Below, piece after piece: positions 9,167 to 19,206 of a DNA stretch of 64,000 nucleotides. The notes under the pieces were generated by a model. The model ran no database searches and had not been told where the DNA came from. It saw nothing but the letters and a program-made list of their open reading frames with translations. Each line of letters begins with the position of its first letter. Within the stretch, counting starts at the first letter, position 1. The translations under genes were made by a program, and so were the position numbers. This DNA comes from Streptomyces lasiicapitis (GTDB taxonomy: Bacteria > Actinomycetota > Actinomycetes > Streptomycetales > Streptomycetaceae), in contig NZ_BMNG01000001.1 of NCBI RefSeq assembly GCF_014646335.1, positions 742,219 to 806,218 on the forward strand, given 5' to 3'.

Positions 9167-9892
9167 GTGCGAGGGGCAGGGGACAGGACAAGGCAGGGGC
9201 CGCCGCGCCGCACGGCCCGGCGGCTCGCCGCAGCGGGCGTCACGGCGGTGGGCGTGCTGCTCACGCTGCTCCTCTGGGCCCCGCAAGCCGCCGCCGGCGG
9301 GTCCACGAGCGTGCTGCTCACCTCGCCGGAGAGCGCGGAGACGGCGTCGCTGTACAACGGCCGGGAGAAGTACGCCGAGTTGGAGACCCTGCTCGGCCCC
9401 ACCACCAAGGGCGAGAGCGAGCAGCCGCCCGGGCTGAGCCTGGGCACCACCCGACAGATCAACGTGACCTGGCTGGTGCACGACGTGACGCCGTGGCGCG
9501 TGGACCGGGTGTATCCCGAGCCGTCGGCCGCGAAGGGCGCGGCGATATGGATCCACACGACGACGGACACCGAGACGATGAGCGGCTACTGGCACAGGTC
9601 CCCGGACCCGTCGGCCCTGCGCTCCCTCCTGAAGGACCTGGGCCTGATGGGCAAACCGGCCGACGGGGAGCGGAGCCACCCGGGGATACGCCCGTCGGAC
9701 GCGGGCACATCGGGCCGCGACACCGCAGCCGGGGACGGCCCGGCCGGAGGCAGCCCGTCCGGGGGCGACTCGGGCTGGCGCTGGGCGATACCGAGCGCGG
9801 CGGCGGGCGCAGTGGCAGGCGCGGGCACCCTGCATTGGTTCCGCCGTCGCACCCAGGAAGAGCCACCCGGCCAGGAACTGATCGACACCTGA
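9167..9892 (+). CDS. Secreted, C-terminally anchored hypothetical protein
   Basis: 241 residues from the GTG preceded by AGGA five bases upstream; the longer open frame to 9002 has no ribosome site. Signal peptide: Arg-rich start, hydrophobic core (AAAGVTAVGVLLTLLLWAP) and AxA cleavage site near QAAAGG. The mature part is acidic-polar with a Gly/Ser/Asp-rich stretch, then a transmembrane helix (WAIPSAAAGAVAGAGTLHWF) followed by Arg residues. This is a type I topology surface protein. I do not recognise the extracellular domain (about 120 residues, with TRQINVTWLVHDVTPWRVD). Confidence 0.7.
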   Translation: MRGAGDRTRQGPPRRTARRLAAAGVTAVGVLLTLLLWAPQAAAGGSTSVLLTSPESAETASLYNGREKYAELETLLGPTTKGESEQPPGLSLGTTRQINVTWLVHDVTPWRVDRVYPEPSAAKGAAIWIHTTTDTETMSGYWHRSPDPSALRSLLKDLGLMGKPADGERSHPGIRPSDAGTSGRDTAAGDGPAGGSPSGGDSGWRWAIPSAAAGAVAGAGTLHWFRRRTQEEPPGQELIDT

Positions 9893-9920
9893 CCGGCCGG
9901 GTGGCGAGTCCTACCGCCGC

Positions 9921-11213
<1,293 letters not shown>

Positions 11214-11257
11214 GGCGTCCTCCGGGGCGAGCGGTGAGATGTCCGGTCGTGGTCCCG

Positions 11258-11340
11258 GGGTGCCCAGGCGGTCGGCACCTCGAAGGCGTTGCCTCGCACG
11301 GCTTCCTCAGGGTCGATTCCCTGTGCGCCAGTCGCCGTGC
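11258..11340 (-). ncRNA. ZTP (pfl-motif) riboswitch in the glyA leader
   Basis: Read on the minus strand, the leader has the ZTP aptamer layout: helix P1 GCACGGC (11340-11334) with GCCGTGC (11302-11296), the conserved GACTGGCG just inside it, a small AGGG/CCCT hairpin, and then the hallmark ACCGCCTGGGCA (around 11272-11261) that forms the ligand-contacting loop. It ends about 45 bases before the glyA start. The following bases contain CCCCGGGACC and the GGAGG ribosome site. No U-run terminator is seen, so control by ribosome-site masking is an inference. Known ZTP switches govern one-carbon and purine genes, which fits glyA. Confidence 0.85.
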
Positions 11341-11541
11341 TGTGAAAAACCAGCCTATCGGGCACTCCACCGTGTCGTGGTCCTTCGCCCGTGCCCTTCG
11401 TTGAGGATGCGAGCGACGATAGGAATTGGGCCACATGCCCGTCCCGTACCGTCCGTCCCCTCCCGGAAGAACGCGCATCGCGCCGTGAACAGCCGGAAGC
11501 CAGCGCACGACGACGTGCGCCCGCGAGAAACGGAGCCCCCC
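11341..11541. promoter_or_regulatory. glyA-rocD divergent promoter region
   Basis: About 200 bp between the riboswitch and the rocD start. It must hold the start point of the glyA leader (the AAAAACCAG/GATAGG area near 11345-11360 is the least GC-rich part) and the rocD promoter. No convincing -35/-10 pair could be fixed. The rocD ribosome site GGAG lies at 11532-11535. Confidence 0.4.
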
Positions 11542-12744
11542 GTGACCACTACGGAAGACCTCATCGCCTCGGCCGAAGCGCACAGCGCGCACAACTACCA
11601 CCCCCTCCCTCTCGTCGTCGCGTCGGCGGAGGGCGCCTGGATGACGGACGTGGAGGGCCGTCGCTACCTCGACATGCTCGCCGGCTACTCGGCGCTGAAC
11701 TTCGGCCACGGCAACCGCCGCCTGATCGACGCGGCCAAGGAGCAGTTGGAGCGCGTGACGCTGACGTCGCGGGCGTTCTACCACGACCGTTTCGCGGAGT
11801 TCTGCGCACGCCTCGCGGAGCTGTGCGGCAAGGACATGGTGCTGCCGATGAACACGGGCGCGGAGGCCGTGGAGACGGCGGTGAAGACGGCGCGGAAGTG
11901 GGGGTACCGCGTCAAGGGCGTGCCGGACGGCCGGGCGAGGATCGTGGTGGCCAGGGAGAACTTCCACGGCCGCACGACGACGATCATCAGCTTCTCCACC
12001 GACCCGGAGGCCCGCGCGGACTACGGCCCGTACACGCCGGGCTTCGACATCGTGCCGTACGGCGACCTGGACGCGCTGCGCGAAGCGATCACCGACGACA
12101 CGGTCGCGGTTCTGATCGAGCCGATCCAGGGTGAGGCCGGGGTCCTGGTCCCGCCGCCCGGCTACCTCCCCGGCGTCAGGGCACTGACCAGCGACTACAA
12201 CATGCTGTTCATCGCCGACGAGATCCAGTCGGGCCTCGGCCGCACGGGCCGGACGTTCGCGTGCGAGCACGAGGGCGTGGTCCCGGACGTGTACGTCCTC
12301 GGCAAGGCGCTCGGCGGCGGTGTGGTGCCGGTGTCGGCGGTGGTGGCGGACGCGGACGTGCTCGGCGTGTTCAGGCCGGGCGAGCACGGCTCGACGTTCG
12401 GTGGCAATCCGCTGGCGTGCGCGGTGGCCCTGGAGGTCGTCGCGATGCTGAACACCGGCGAGTTCCAGCAGCGCGCCACCGAGCTCGGCGAGCACCTGCA
12501 CGCCGAGCTGGGCCTGCTCGTGGGCTCCGGCAAGGTCACCGAGGTGCGCGGGCGCGGTCTTTGGGCGGGCGTCGACATCGACCCGTCGTGCGGCACGGGC
12601 CGCGAGATCTCCGAGAAGCTGATGGACCTCGGGGTCCTGGTGAAGGACACCCACGGCTCGACCATCCGGATCGCGCCGCCGCTGGTGATCAGCAAGGAGG
12701 ATCTGGACTGGGGGCTCGACCAGCTCCGGTCGGTGCTGGGTTAG
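11542..12744 (+). CDS. rocD: Ornithine--oxo-acid transaminase
   Basis: 400 residues from GTG, six bases after GGAG. Class III aminotransferase: D226 in FIADEIQSG, PLP lysine K255 in VLGKALGGG, NTGAEAVETAVK (104-115) and HGSTFGGNPLA. The NYHPLPLVVASAEGAW opening is typical of ornithine aminotransferase, which moves the delta-amino group of ornithine to 2-oxoglutarate in arginine/proline breakdown. Length is normal. The neighbouring dimethylargininase gene often seen with streptomycete rocD is absent here. Its stop overlaps the end of the SARP gene by 4 bp. Confidence 0.93.
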   Translation: MTTTEDLIASAEAHSAHNYHPLPLVVASAEGAWMTDVEGRRYLDMLAGYSALNFGHGNRRLIDAAKEQLERVTLTSRAFYHDRFAEFCARLAELCGKDMVLPMNTGAEAVETAVKTARKWGYRVKGVPDGRARIVVARENFHGRTTTIISFSTDPEARADYGPYTPGFDIVPYGDLDALREAITDDTVAVLIEPIQGEAGVLVPPPGYLPGVRALTSDYNMLFIADEIQSGLGRTGRTFACEHEGVVPDVYVLGKALGGGVVPVSAVVADADVLGVFRPGEHGSTFGGNPLACAVALEVVAMLNTGEFQQRATELGEHLHAELGLLVGSGKVTEVRGRGLWAGVDIDPSCGTGREISEKLMDLGVLVKDTHGSTIRIAPPLVISKEDLDWGLDQLRSVLG

Positions 12745-15700
12745 TCCACGGCGGCCACCTTCTTCGCGTACGCGACTTCGTACGCGGCCTCGTACGCCGA
12801 AGTGCCGAGGGCCGTGCGGGAGCGGGTGGTGGCCCGGTCGACGTCGGCGCGTTCGGCCGGGGGCAGGGGGGTGCCCTCGGCCTGGCGGAGGGCGGCGGCC
12901 TCGCCGAGGAGGGCGGCGGTGGCCGGGTGGTCACCGGCGAGGGAGCGGGCGCCCGCCAGGCCTTCGAGGGCCAGGGCCACGGCCCGGTTGTCGCCGGTGC
13001 CGCGGGCCACGGCCAGGCCCTCGCGGTGCAGGGTCTCGGCGCGCGGGGCGTCGCCGCGCTGCTCGGCGACGTATCCGAGCTGGGCGAGGAGCAGCGCGGT
13101 GCCGGAGTCGATGCCGAATCGGCGGTTGAAGTCGAGCCAGGGCAGGAGGTGCCGCTCGGCGGTGTCGAGGTCGCCGCGGCGGCGGGCGCCGAGGGCCAGG
13201 CCGGTCTCGGCGAACTGCTGCGCGGGCCGGTGCGACTGCTGGACGGCGAGGCGCGCGGCACGCTCGTGGTACTCGTCGGCGCGGGCGTCGTCGCCGGTCA
13301 GGAGGGCGAGGCGGCCCAGGCGGGAGAGGCGGAAGGAGACGTCGGTCCAGAGTTCGAGTTCCTCGGCGCCCGCCATGCCGTCGCGTTGCAGGCGTGCCGC
13401 CTCGTCGTAGTCGGCGGCGATCTCGGCGAGTACGCCGAGTTGTTCGGACGACTGCAACTGCCCCCAGCGGTCGCCGAGTTCGGTGAACAGGGCGGCGCTG
13501 CGGGTGGCGTCCGCGCGCAGGGCGGGGAGGTCGCCGGCGTAGAGGGCGCGGGTGGCGCGGACGCTGAGGGTGGCGGCCTCGCCCCAGCGGTCGCCCGCCG
13601 TGCGGAACTCGTCGAGCAGCGCGTCGACTCGGGCCGTCTCGGCCTCCGTACGTTCGAAGCCGCAGCGGGCGAAGGCCAGGAGCCAGCGGGCTCGGGGGGC
13701 GGCGTGGCCGTCCCGCTCGGTCACGCAGTCCGCGCCGTACGCGCAGGCGTCTTCGCCGGTCAGGAGGCCGAAGGCGGAGAGGGAGGTGGCTGCGGTGGCT
13801 CGGGCGCCGTTTTCGCGCGCGGGTGCGCCCGGGTTCAGGTCCAGGGCGAGGCCGATCCAGCGCAGGGCCTCGCTGAGGCGGCCTCGCAGGAACCAGTACC
13901 AGGTCAGGGAGTTGACCAGGCGCAGGGTCAGGGTGGCGTCGGCCTCGGTGGTGGCCCACTCCAGGGCGGCGCGCAGGTTCACCGTCTCCGCGTCCAGGCG
14001 GCGGAGCCAGTGGTGCTGGTCGGGGCCGTGCAGGGCGGGGGCGGCGCGTTCGGCGAGGTCTGTGTAGTGCAGGGCGTGGCGGTGGCGGAGGGGCTTCGAC
14101 TCGCCTGCTTCTTCGAGGCGTTCGAGGCTGTAGGCGGCTACGGATTCGAGCATGCGGTGGCGGATGAGGGTGTGGGGGGTGCCGGGGGTGGGGGTGTGGG
14201 CTGTGGGGGTCAGTAGGGAGCGGTCGGTCAGGCGGGTTATCAGGTCCAGGACGGGGGGTTCGTCCGGTGCCGCGTGCGGGTCTCGGTGCGACGCTTCGTC
14301 CAGTACGGATTCCGCGCTCTCCAGCGTGAATCCGCCCGGGAACACCGCCAGTTGACGCAGCGCCCGCTGTTCCGGCGGCGTCAGGAGTTCCCAGCTCCAG
14401 TCGATCATCGCGCGGAGGGTGCGCTGGCGGGCCGGGGCGTCTCTGCGTACCTGGTTCAGGAGGCGGAAGCGGTCGTGCAGGCGGTCCGCGAGGGCGTGTA
14501 CGCCCAGGGTGCGGACGCGGGTCGCCGCCAGTTCCACGGCCAGGGGGATGCCGTCGAGGCGGCGGCAGATCAGGGACGCGGCCTCTAGGTTCTCGGGGTT
14601 CAGGGTGAAGCCGGGGGTGGTCGCCGTGGCTCGTTCCTCGAAGAGGCGCAGGGCTTCTGCCTCCGGCAGGGGGACGACTGTTTCCAGGGTTTCTGCCGTC
14701 AGGGCGAGGGGTTCCTGGCTGGTGGTGAGGATGTGCAGGTGGGGGGCCTTGCGGAGTAGGTGGGCCACCAGGTCGGCTACCGGGTCCAGTAGGTGTTCGC
14801 AGTTGTCCAGGACGAGGAGGGCGTGGCGGGGGGCGAGGGCTTGGGCCAGGGCGGTTTGTTTCCCCGAGCCCGCCCCTTCCCGAGGCCGGGGGCTCTGCCC
14901 CCGGACCCCCGTGTCGGCGCTTCGCGCCTCGTCCTCAATCGCCGGACGGGCTGAAAACCCCGCCGTGTCCTCTCGGATGCCCAGTGCCGCCGCCACCGTC
15001 TCCGCCACGTCGTCCCCCGTTCCCGCCAGTTCCACCAGCCAGGCGCCGTCCGGGAATTCGTCGGCGTGGTCGGTGAGCAGGGTGCGGGACGCCTCCAGGG
15101 CCAGGCGGGTCTTGCCCACGCCGCCGGGGCCGGTCAGGGTCACCAGGCGGGTCCCTCGGACCAGGTCGCGTACGCGGGATATCTCGGCGTCGCGGCCGAT
15201 CAGGTCGGTCACGCGGGCCGGGAGGTTCGTGTGGGGGCGGGTCGGGGTGGGTGCCGCCGGGCGCGGCGGGGGTGCCAGGGACGGGTCCTGGCGGAGTATC
15301 GCCTCGTGCAGGGCCGTGACCTCGGGGCCCGGGTCCGTGCCCAGGTCGTCGGCGAGGCGGCGGCGCAGGTCCTGGTACGCGTCCAGGGCCTCGGAGGGGC
15401 GGCCCGCCCGGTAGAGGGCGCGCATGTGGGCCGCGCGCAGGCGTTCGCGGAGTGGTTCGCGGGCGGTCAGGTCGGCCAACTCGTCGGCCAGCAGGGTGTG
15501 TTCGCCCAGGTCCAGGCGCAGCTCGGCCAGCGTCTCCTCGGCGGTCAGGCGCTGTTCCTCCAGGCGGGCCGCTGTCGCCCTCGTGAACTCCGCGTCGCGG
15601 AAGTCCGCGTAGGCGGGGCCTCGCCACAGGGCCAGGGCGTCGGTCAGGAGGGCTGCCCGCTCGCGGGGGTCGACCGTGTCGTCGTACGCGGCCGTCGTCC

Positions 15701-16025
15701 TGGCCGTGAAGCGGGCCGCGTCCGTGGCGTCGTTCGCCAGGCGCAGCGCGTAGCCCGCCGGGCCGTACGTCACCAGGTCTCGGCCGCCCGGCTCGGCCGC
15801 CGCCAGGGCTCGGCGTAGCTGGGAGACCTTGGTCTGGAGGGAGTTCGCGGGGTTGGTCGGGGTGCGGTCCGCCCACAGGTCGTCGACCAGCGTGTCCACC
15901 TGGACCGGGCGGCCCCCTCGCACGAGGAGTGCGGCGAGCAGTGCGCGCACCTTCGGCTCCGGGACCGGCACGATCGCGCCGTCGTCGGCGCGTACCACCA
16001 GGGGGCCCAGCTCCTCGAATCGCAT
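12741..16025 (-). CDS. AfsR/SARP-type regulator: winged helix, BTAD, NB-ARC ATPase and TPR region
   Basis: 1094 residues. Order: OmpR-like DNA-binding domain (about 1-95, with VSQLRRALA), bacterial transcriptional activation domain (about 100-245, ALDAYQDLRRRLADDLGTDPG), ATPase with Walker A GPGGVGKT (about 297-304) and Walker B LLVLDNCEHLL (about 396-406), winged-helix/arm (700s) and TPR-like Ala-rich repeats to the end (about 650-1070). Large SARP regulators activate antibiotic or developmental genes. Residues about 357-389 are encoded by an in-frame copy of dispersed repeat A, between the ATPase's first part and Walker B. No biosynthetic cluster is adjacent, so the target is unknown; the divergent oxidoreductase is a candidate. 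Confidence 0.9.
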   Translation of the reverse strand: MRFEELGPLVVRADDGAIVPVPEPKVRALLAALLVRGGRPVQVDTLVDDLWADRTPTNPANSLQTKVSQLRRALAAAEPGGRDLVTYGPAGYALRLANDATDAARFTARTTAAYDDTVDPRERAALLTDALALWRGPAYADFRDAEFTRATAARLEEQRLTAEETLAELRLDLGEHTLLADELADLTAREPLRERLRAAHMRALYRAGRPSEALDAYQDLRRRLADDLGTDPGPEVTALHEAILRQDPSLAPPPRPAAPTPTRPHTNLPARVTDLIGRDAEISRVRDLVRGTRLVTLTGPGGVGKTRLALEASRTLLTDHADEFPDGAWLVELAGTGDDVAETVAAALGIREDTAGFSARPAIEDEARSADTGVRGQSPRPREGAGSGKQTALAQALAPRHALLVLDNCEHLLDPVADLVAHLLRKAPHLHILTTSQEPLALTAETLETVVPLPEAEALRLFEERATATTPGFTLNPENLEAASLICRRLDGIPLAVELAATRVRTLGVHALADRLHDRFRLLNQVRRDAPARQRTLRAMIDWSWELLTPPEQRALRQLAVFPGGFTLESAESVLDEASHRDPHAAPDEPPVLDLITRLTDRSLLTPTAHTPTPGTPHTLIRHRMLESVAAYSLERLEEAGESKPLRHRHALHYTDLAERAAPALHGPDQHHWLRRLDAETVNLRAALEWATTEADATLTLRLVNSLTWYWFLRGRLSEALRWIGLALDLNPGAPARENGARATAATSLSAFGLLTGEDACAYGADCVTERDGHAAPRARWLLAFARCGFERTEAETARVDALLDEFRTAGDRWGEAATLSVRATRALYAGDLPALRADATRSAALFTELGDRWGQLQSSEQLGVLAEIAADYDEAARLQRDGMAGAEELELWTDVSFRLSRLGRLALLTGDDARADEYHERAARLAVQQSHRPAQQFAETGLALGARRRGDLDTAERHLLPWLDFNRRFGIDSGTALLLAQLGYVAEQRGDAPRAETLHREGLAVARGTGDNRAVALALEGLAGARSLAGDHPATAALLGEAAALRQAEGTPLPPAERADVDRATTRSRTALGTSAYEAAYEVAYAKKVAAVD
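14860..14957 (-). repeat. Dispersed repeat A, copy 2, inside the SARP coding sequence
   Basis: On the minus strand it reads as in the other copies: AGCCCGTCCGGCGATTGAGG, GAGGCGCGAAGCGCCGAC, GGGGGTCCGGGGGCAGAGCC, then GGGAAGGGGCGGGCTCGGGG. Here it is translated in frame as FSARPAIEDEARSAD...RGQSPRPREGAGSGK. The copy at 5036 encodes SARPAFEDEARSAD in the matching frame, so the insertion did not break the gene and no stop arises. Confidence 0.85.
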
Positions 16026-16181
16026 GCCGTAACCGTAATCGTGTCCGGCCGACCGGATCGTCGTGCGTCAGCCGTCAGTGGTTCGTGCGAGCCCCCAGGC
16101 ACCTTGTTCCTCGTCGCCGGAAACGGCAACGCAGCACAGCGAACAGATCCACCAACCGCACCACACACCAAGGAGCCCACC

Positions 16182-17204
16182 ATGCCCGCCTCCCGTGAAA
16201 TCCGCCTCGCCGCCCGCCCCGTCGGTCAGCCCGCCCCCACCGACTTCGAACTGGTCACGACCCAGGTCCCGGACAGCGTCGCCGAAGGCCAGATCCTCGT
16301 CCGGAACACCTGGATGTCCGTCGACCCCTACATGCGGGGCCGCATGGACGACGTGCCCTCGTACATCCCGCCCTTCGAGCTGGGCGCGGCCCTCGACGGA
16401 AGCGCCATCGGTGAGGTCGTCGCCTCGGGGAGCCCGGACGTGCCGGTCGGGGCGACCGTCTCGCACTTCGCCGGGTGGCGTGAGTACGTCGTGCTCGACG
16501 CCGCCGCCGTGACGGTCGTCGACACCGCGCTCGCCCCGGCGTCCGCCTACCTCGGGCCGCTGGGTACGACGGGACTGACCGCCTACGCGGCGCTGACCCG
16601 GATCGCCCCCGTCAAGGAGGGTGACGTCGTGTTCGTGTCGGCCGCGGCCGGTGCCGTCGGCAGTGTCGCGGGGCAGGTGGCCCGTGCGCTCGGGGCGTCC
16701 CGGGTGATCGGCTCTGCGGGTGGTCCGGCGAAGACGAAGAAGCTGCTCGACACGTTCGGGTACGACGCCGCCATCGACTACCGGCAGGGCGGTCTGCCCG
16801 AGCAGCTCGCCCAGGCCGCGCCCGACGGCGTCGACGTCTACCTCGACAACGTCGGCGGCGACCACCTCCAGGCCGCGATCGGCGCGCTCCGCCCGCAGGG
16901 CCGCGTCGCCCTAGTCGGCGCCATCAGCACGTACAACGCCACCACGCCCGCCCCCGGCCCCGACAACCTCTTCCACGCCGCGAAGCAGGAGGCCACCCTG
17001 CGCGGCATGCTCGTCACCAGCCACCTGGACCTCTTCCCGGAGTGGATCGCCAAGGCGGCCGGGATGCTCGCCGACGGCACCCTGCGCACGGAGGAGACCG
17101 TCGTCGACGGCATCGAGCGCGCCCCGGAGGCCTTCCTCGGCGTCCTGCGCGGCGCCAACACCGGCAAGATGCTCGTCCGCCTGGACGGCAACCCCACCAA
17201 GTAA
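16182..17204 (+). CDS. NADP-dependent oxidoreductase (zinc-free MDR, CurA/leukotriene B4 dehydrogenase type)
   Basis: 340 residues from the ATG after AAGGAG (16170). N-terminal GroES-like domain with SVDPYMRGRM, then a Rossmann domain with SAAAGAVGSVAGQVARALG and YLDNVGGDHLQAAI. The zinc ligands of alcohol dehydrogenases are missing. Family members reduce alpha,beta-unsaturated carbonyls (prostaglandin reductase, curcumin reductase CurA). It is divergent from the SARP gene and 47 bp ahead of a flavin NAD(P)H oxidoreductase, suggesting a detoxification pair. Confidence 0.88.
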   Translation: MPASREIRLAARPVGQPAPTDFELVTTQVPDSVAEGQILVRNTWMSVDPYMRGRMDDVPSYIPPFELGAALDGSAIGEVVASGSPDVPVGATVSHFAGWREYVVLDAAAVTVVDTALAPASAYLGPLGTTGLTAYAALTRIAPVKEGDVVFVSAAAGAVGSVAGQVARALGASRVIGSAGGPAKTKKLLDTFGYDAAIDYRQGGLPEQLAQAAPDGVDVYLDNVGGDHLQAAIGALRPQGRVALVGAISTYNATTPAPGPDNLFHAAKQEATLRGMLVTSHLDLFPEWIAKAAGMLADGTLRTEETVVDGIERAPEAFLGVLRGANTGKMLVRLDGNPTK

Positions 17205-17251
17205 CACGGCAACCCCACGCCCCCGCTCCCCCTCGAAAGCGAGCCCCGCCC

Positions 17252-17836
17252 ATGGCCGACGTCCTGCTCGTCACCGGTCACCCCCGCTCCGACTCCCTCA
17301 CCTCCCAACTCGTCCGCCACGCAGGCGAACGCCTCACCGCGCAGGGCCACACCGTCGACCTCCTCGACCTCACCGCCGAGGACTTCGACCCCCGCATGAC
17401 CCCGGCCGACGAGCCCGACTGGGCCGACCCCGACAAGGACTACTCGCCCGAAGTCCGCGCCCACATGCGGCGCGTGGCCGCCGCCGACACGATCGTCGTG
17501 GTCTTCCCCGTGTGGTGGTTCGGCCTGCCCGCCCTGCTGAAGGGGTGGATCGACCGGGTCTGGAACAACGGCTTCGCGTACGGCCGCAAGGACCCGCTGC
17601 TCGCCGGGAAGCACATGCTGTGGCTCGGTCTGGTCGCCTACCAGGGCGAGCAGTTCGCCAAGCTCGGCTGGGAGGACACGCTGACGCGCACGCTGGGCAC
17701 CGGGATCTCGGAGTACTGCGGGATCAAGGCCGAGAACGTGTCGGTACGGTTCGTGTACGACTCCCTGGAGACGGGCGAGAAGGCCTTCGGGGTGGTGGAC
17801 TCGGCCCTCGACGACTTGACCCTCACATCAGTGTGA
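17252..17836 (+). CDS. NAD(P)H oxidoreductase, flavodoxin-like fold (MdaB/YwrO type)
   Basis: 194 residues. Starts with the FMN/FAD-binding opening VLLVTGHPRSDSLT and has the family's FPVWWFGLPALLKGWIDRV plus GKHMLWLGLVAY. Such quinone reductases use NAD(P)H for two-electron reduction of quinones. Follows the MDR reductase by 47 bp on the same strand, so they are likely co-transcribed. Start is the first ATG after the intergenic gap and gives the standard N-terminus. Confidence 0.87.
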   Translation: MADVLLVTGHPRSDSLTSQLVRHAGERLTAQGHTVDLLDLTAEDFDPRMTPADEPDWADPDKDYSPEVRAHMRRVAAADTIVVVFPVWWFGLPALLKGWIDRVWNNGFAYGRKDPLLAGKHMLWLGLVAYQGEQFAKLGWEDTLTRTLGTGISEYCGIKAENVSVRFVYDSLETGEKAFGVVDSALDDLTLTSV

Positions 17837-17927
17837 AGGTTTCAGGATGTGTGCAGAAGGAAGCCGCGGTGCTGCTCACAGCACATGGCAGCACCGCGCC
17901 ACACCGCACACAGACAAGGTGAACCCG

Positions 17928-18803
17928 ATGGACAACCAGCTCTACGACTACAGCCCCATCGTCGAACGCGAGCCGATCCAGTGGCCGGAAGGCGCCAAGG
18001 TCGCCTTCTACGTCGGGCTCAACATCGAGCACTACGAGGTCGACAAGCCGTCCACCTCCACGTTCCCGGGCACCGCGCACCTCGCCCCGGACCCCCTCAA
18101 CTACGGCTGGCGCGACTACGGTCCCCGGGTGGGCTTCTGGCGCACCCTGGAGACCCTCGACCGTCACCGGGTCCGGGCGAGCGTGCTGCTCAACTCCGAT
18201 GTGGGCGACCGCTATCCGCAGATCGTCAAGGCGGGGCGCGAGCGCGACTGGGCCTGGCTCGCGCACGGCAAGAACAACTCCATCTTCCAGGCGGACATGA
18301 CGGAGGACGAGGAGCGCGCGTATCTGACGGACGTCGTCTCCACCATCGAGCGGACCACCGGCACCCGGCCGCGCGGCTGGATGGGACCGGCCCTGACGGA
18401 GACCTTCCGCACCCCTCACCTGCTCAAGGAGCTGGGTCTTGATTACGTCCTCGACTGGACGAACGACGACCAGCCTTACGCCCTCAACGTCCCCGGCGTC
18501 TTCAGCGTCCCGTACTCCGTCGAGCTGAACGACATCAGTCTCTTCGTCGGCAAGAGCACGTCCGGCCCCGACTTCGTACAGATCGTCAAGGACCAGCTCG
18601 ACCAGTTGCACGAGGACGCGACCGCGGCCGACAGCGGCCGGGTCATGGCCCTCGCCCTGCACCCGTTCGTGATCGGCCAGGCGTTCCGCGCCAAGTACCT
18701 GGACCAGGCGCTTGAATACGTGGTGAATCACCCGGGGGTGTGGGTGACCACGTCGGACGAGATAGCCGAGCACTATCGGTCCACCCGATCCGCAGAGTCC
18801 TGA
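17928..18803 (+). CDS. Polysaccharide deacetylase family protein, PuuE/allantoinase-like branch
   Basis: 291 residues from the ATG with AAGGTGA upstream. NodB-like barrel: ...FYVGLNIEHYEVDK in place of the usual TFDDG metal box, LLNSDVGDRYPQIV, WAWLAHGKNNSIFQ, GWMGPALTETFRTP and LALHPFVIGQAFR (a conserved HP). The lack of TFDDG and the NxEHY form point to the PuuE allantoinase / cyclic imide hydrolase branch instead of peptidoglycan deacetylases; no signal peptide supports a cytosolic enzyme. Substrate undetermined. Confidence 0.8.
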   Translation: MDNQLYDYSPIVEREPIQWPEGAKVAFYVGLNIEHYEVDKPSTSTFPGTAHLAPDPLNYGWRDYGPRVGFWRTLETLDRHRVRASVLLNSDVGDRYPQIVKAGRERDWAWLAHGKNNSIFQADMTEDEERAYLTDVVSTIERTTGTRPRGWMGPALTETFRTPHLLKELGLDYVLDWTNDDQPYALNVPGVFSVPYSVELNDISLFVGKSTSGPDFVQIVKDQLDQLHEDATAADSGRVMALALHPFVIGQAFRAKYLDQALEYVVNHPGVWVTTSDEIAEHYRSTRSAES

Positions 18804-18852
18804 GGGGCGCGCCTTCTTGTCGGCCTTGCCCTGGTTCGGGACCGTTGCGCTC

Positions 18853-19206
18853 ATGATGAAGCGAACGAAGCTCGCGGTGGCGGGAGCCGCCCTGCTCCTG
18901 ACCCCCCTCACCGTCGGCGCCGGGCACGCGACCGCGGCCCCCGCCCCCACTCAAGCCCTCGCCCCCGCCGCCTGCGAGATCGGCGGCCCCCACACCGACT
19001 TCAGGGGCACCAACATCCACATGCGCAACAAGCCCGGCGGCGATCACGTCGGCTGGGCCGACCAGGGCGACTGCGCGTACTGGTACCAGACCGACTCGGG
19101 CCCCAACGTGCAGTGCCAGGACGGCAGCAGGACCGCCGCCTGGCAGCTGGTGCAGAACAAGCGGACGGGCGTGGTGGGTTACGTCTCGGCCTGCTATCTG
19201 GGCTGA
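18853..19206 (+). CDS. Small secreted SH3-like protein
   Basis: 117 residues with two possible ATG starts (18853, 18856). Signal peptide: MMKRTKLAVAGAALLLTPL then AxA (ATAAPAP). The mature 75-residue domain has four Cys (C-E-I-G, GDCAYWY, NVQCQD, SACYLG), likely two disulfides, and the pattern NIHMRNKPGGDHVGWADQGD...GVVGYVSACYL of bacterial SH3 folds. Such domains bind cell wall or act as secreted accessory parts. Ends in the coding region of the convergent MFS gene (13 bp overlap). Confidence 0.75.
   Translation: MMKRTKLAVAGAALLLTPLTVGAGHATAAPAPTQALAPAACEIGGPHTDFRGTNIHMRNKPGGDHVGWADQGDCAYWYQTDSGPNVQCQDGSRTAAWQLVQNKRTGVVGYVSACYLG

Noticed and set aside
12261..14216. 651-codon open frame on the + strand over rocD and the SARP gene
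   Set aside because: GC-driven shadow; Gly/Ala/Val-rich, no motif, and it would overlap two confident genes.
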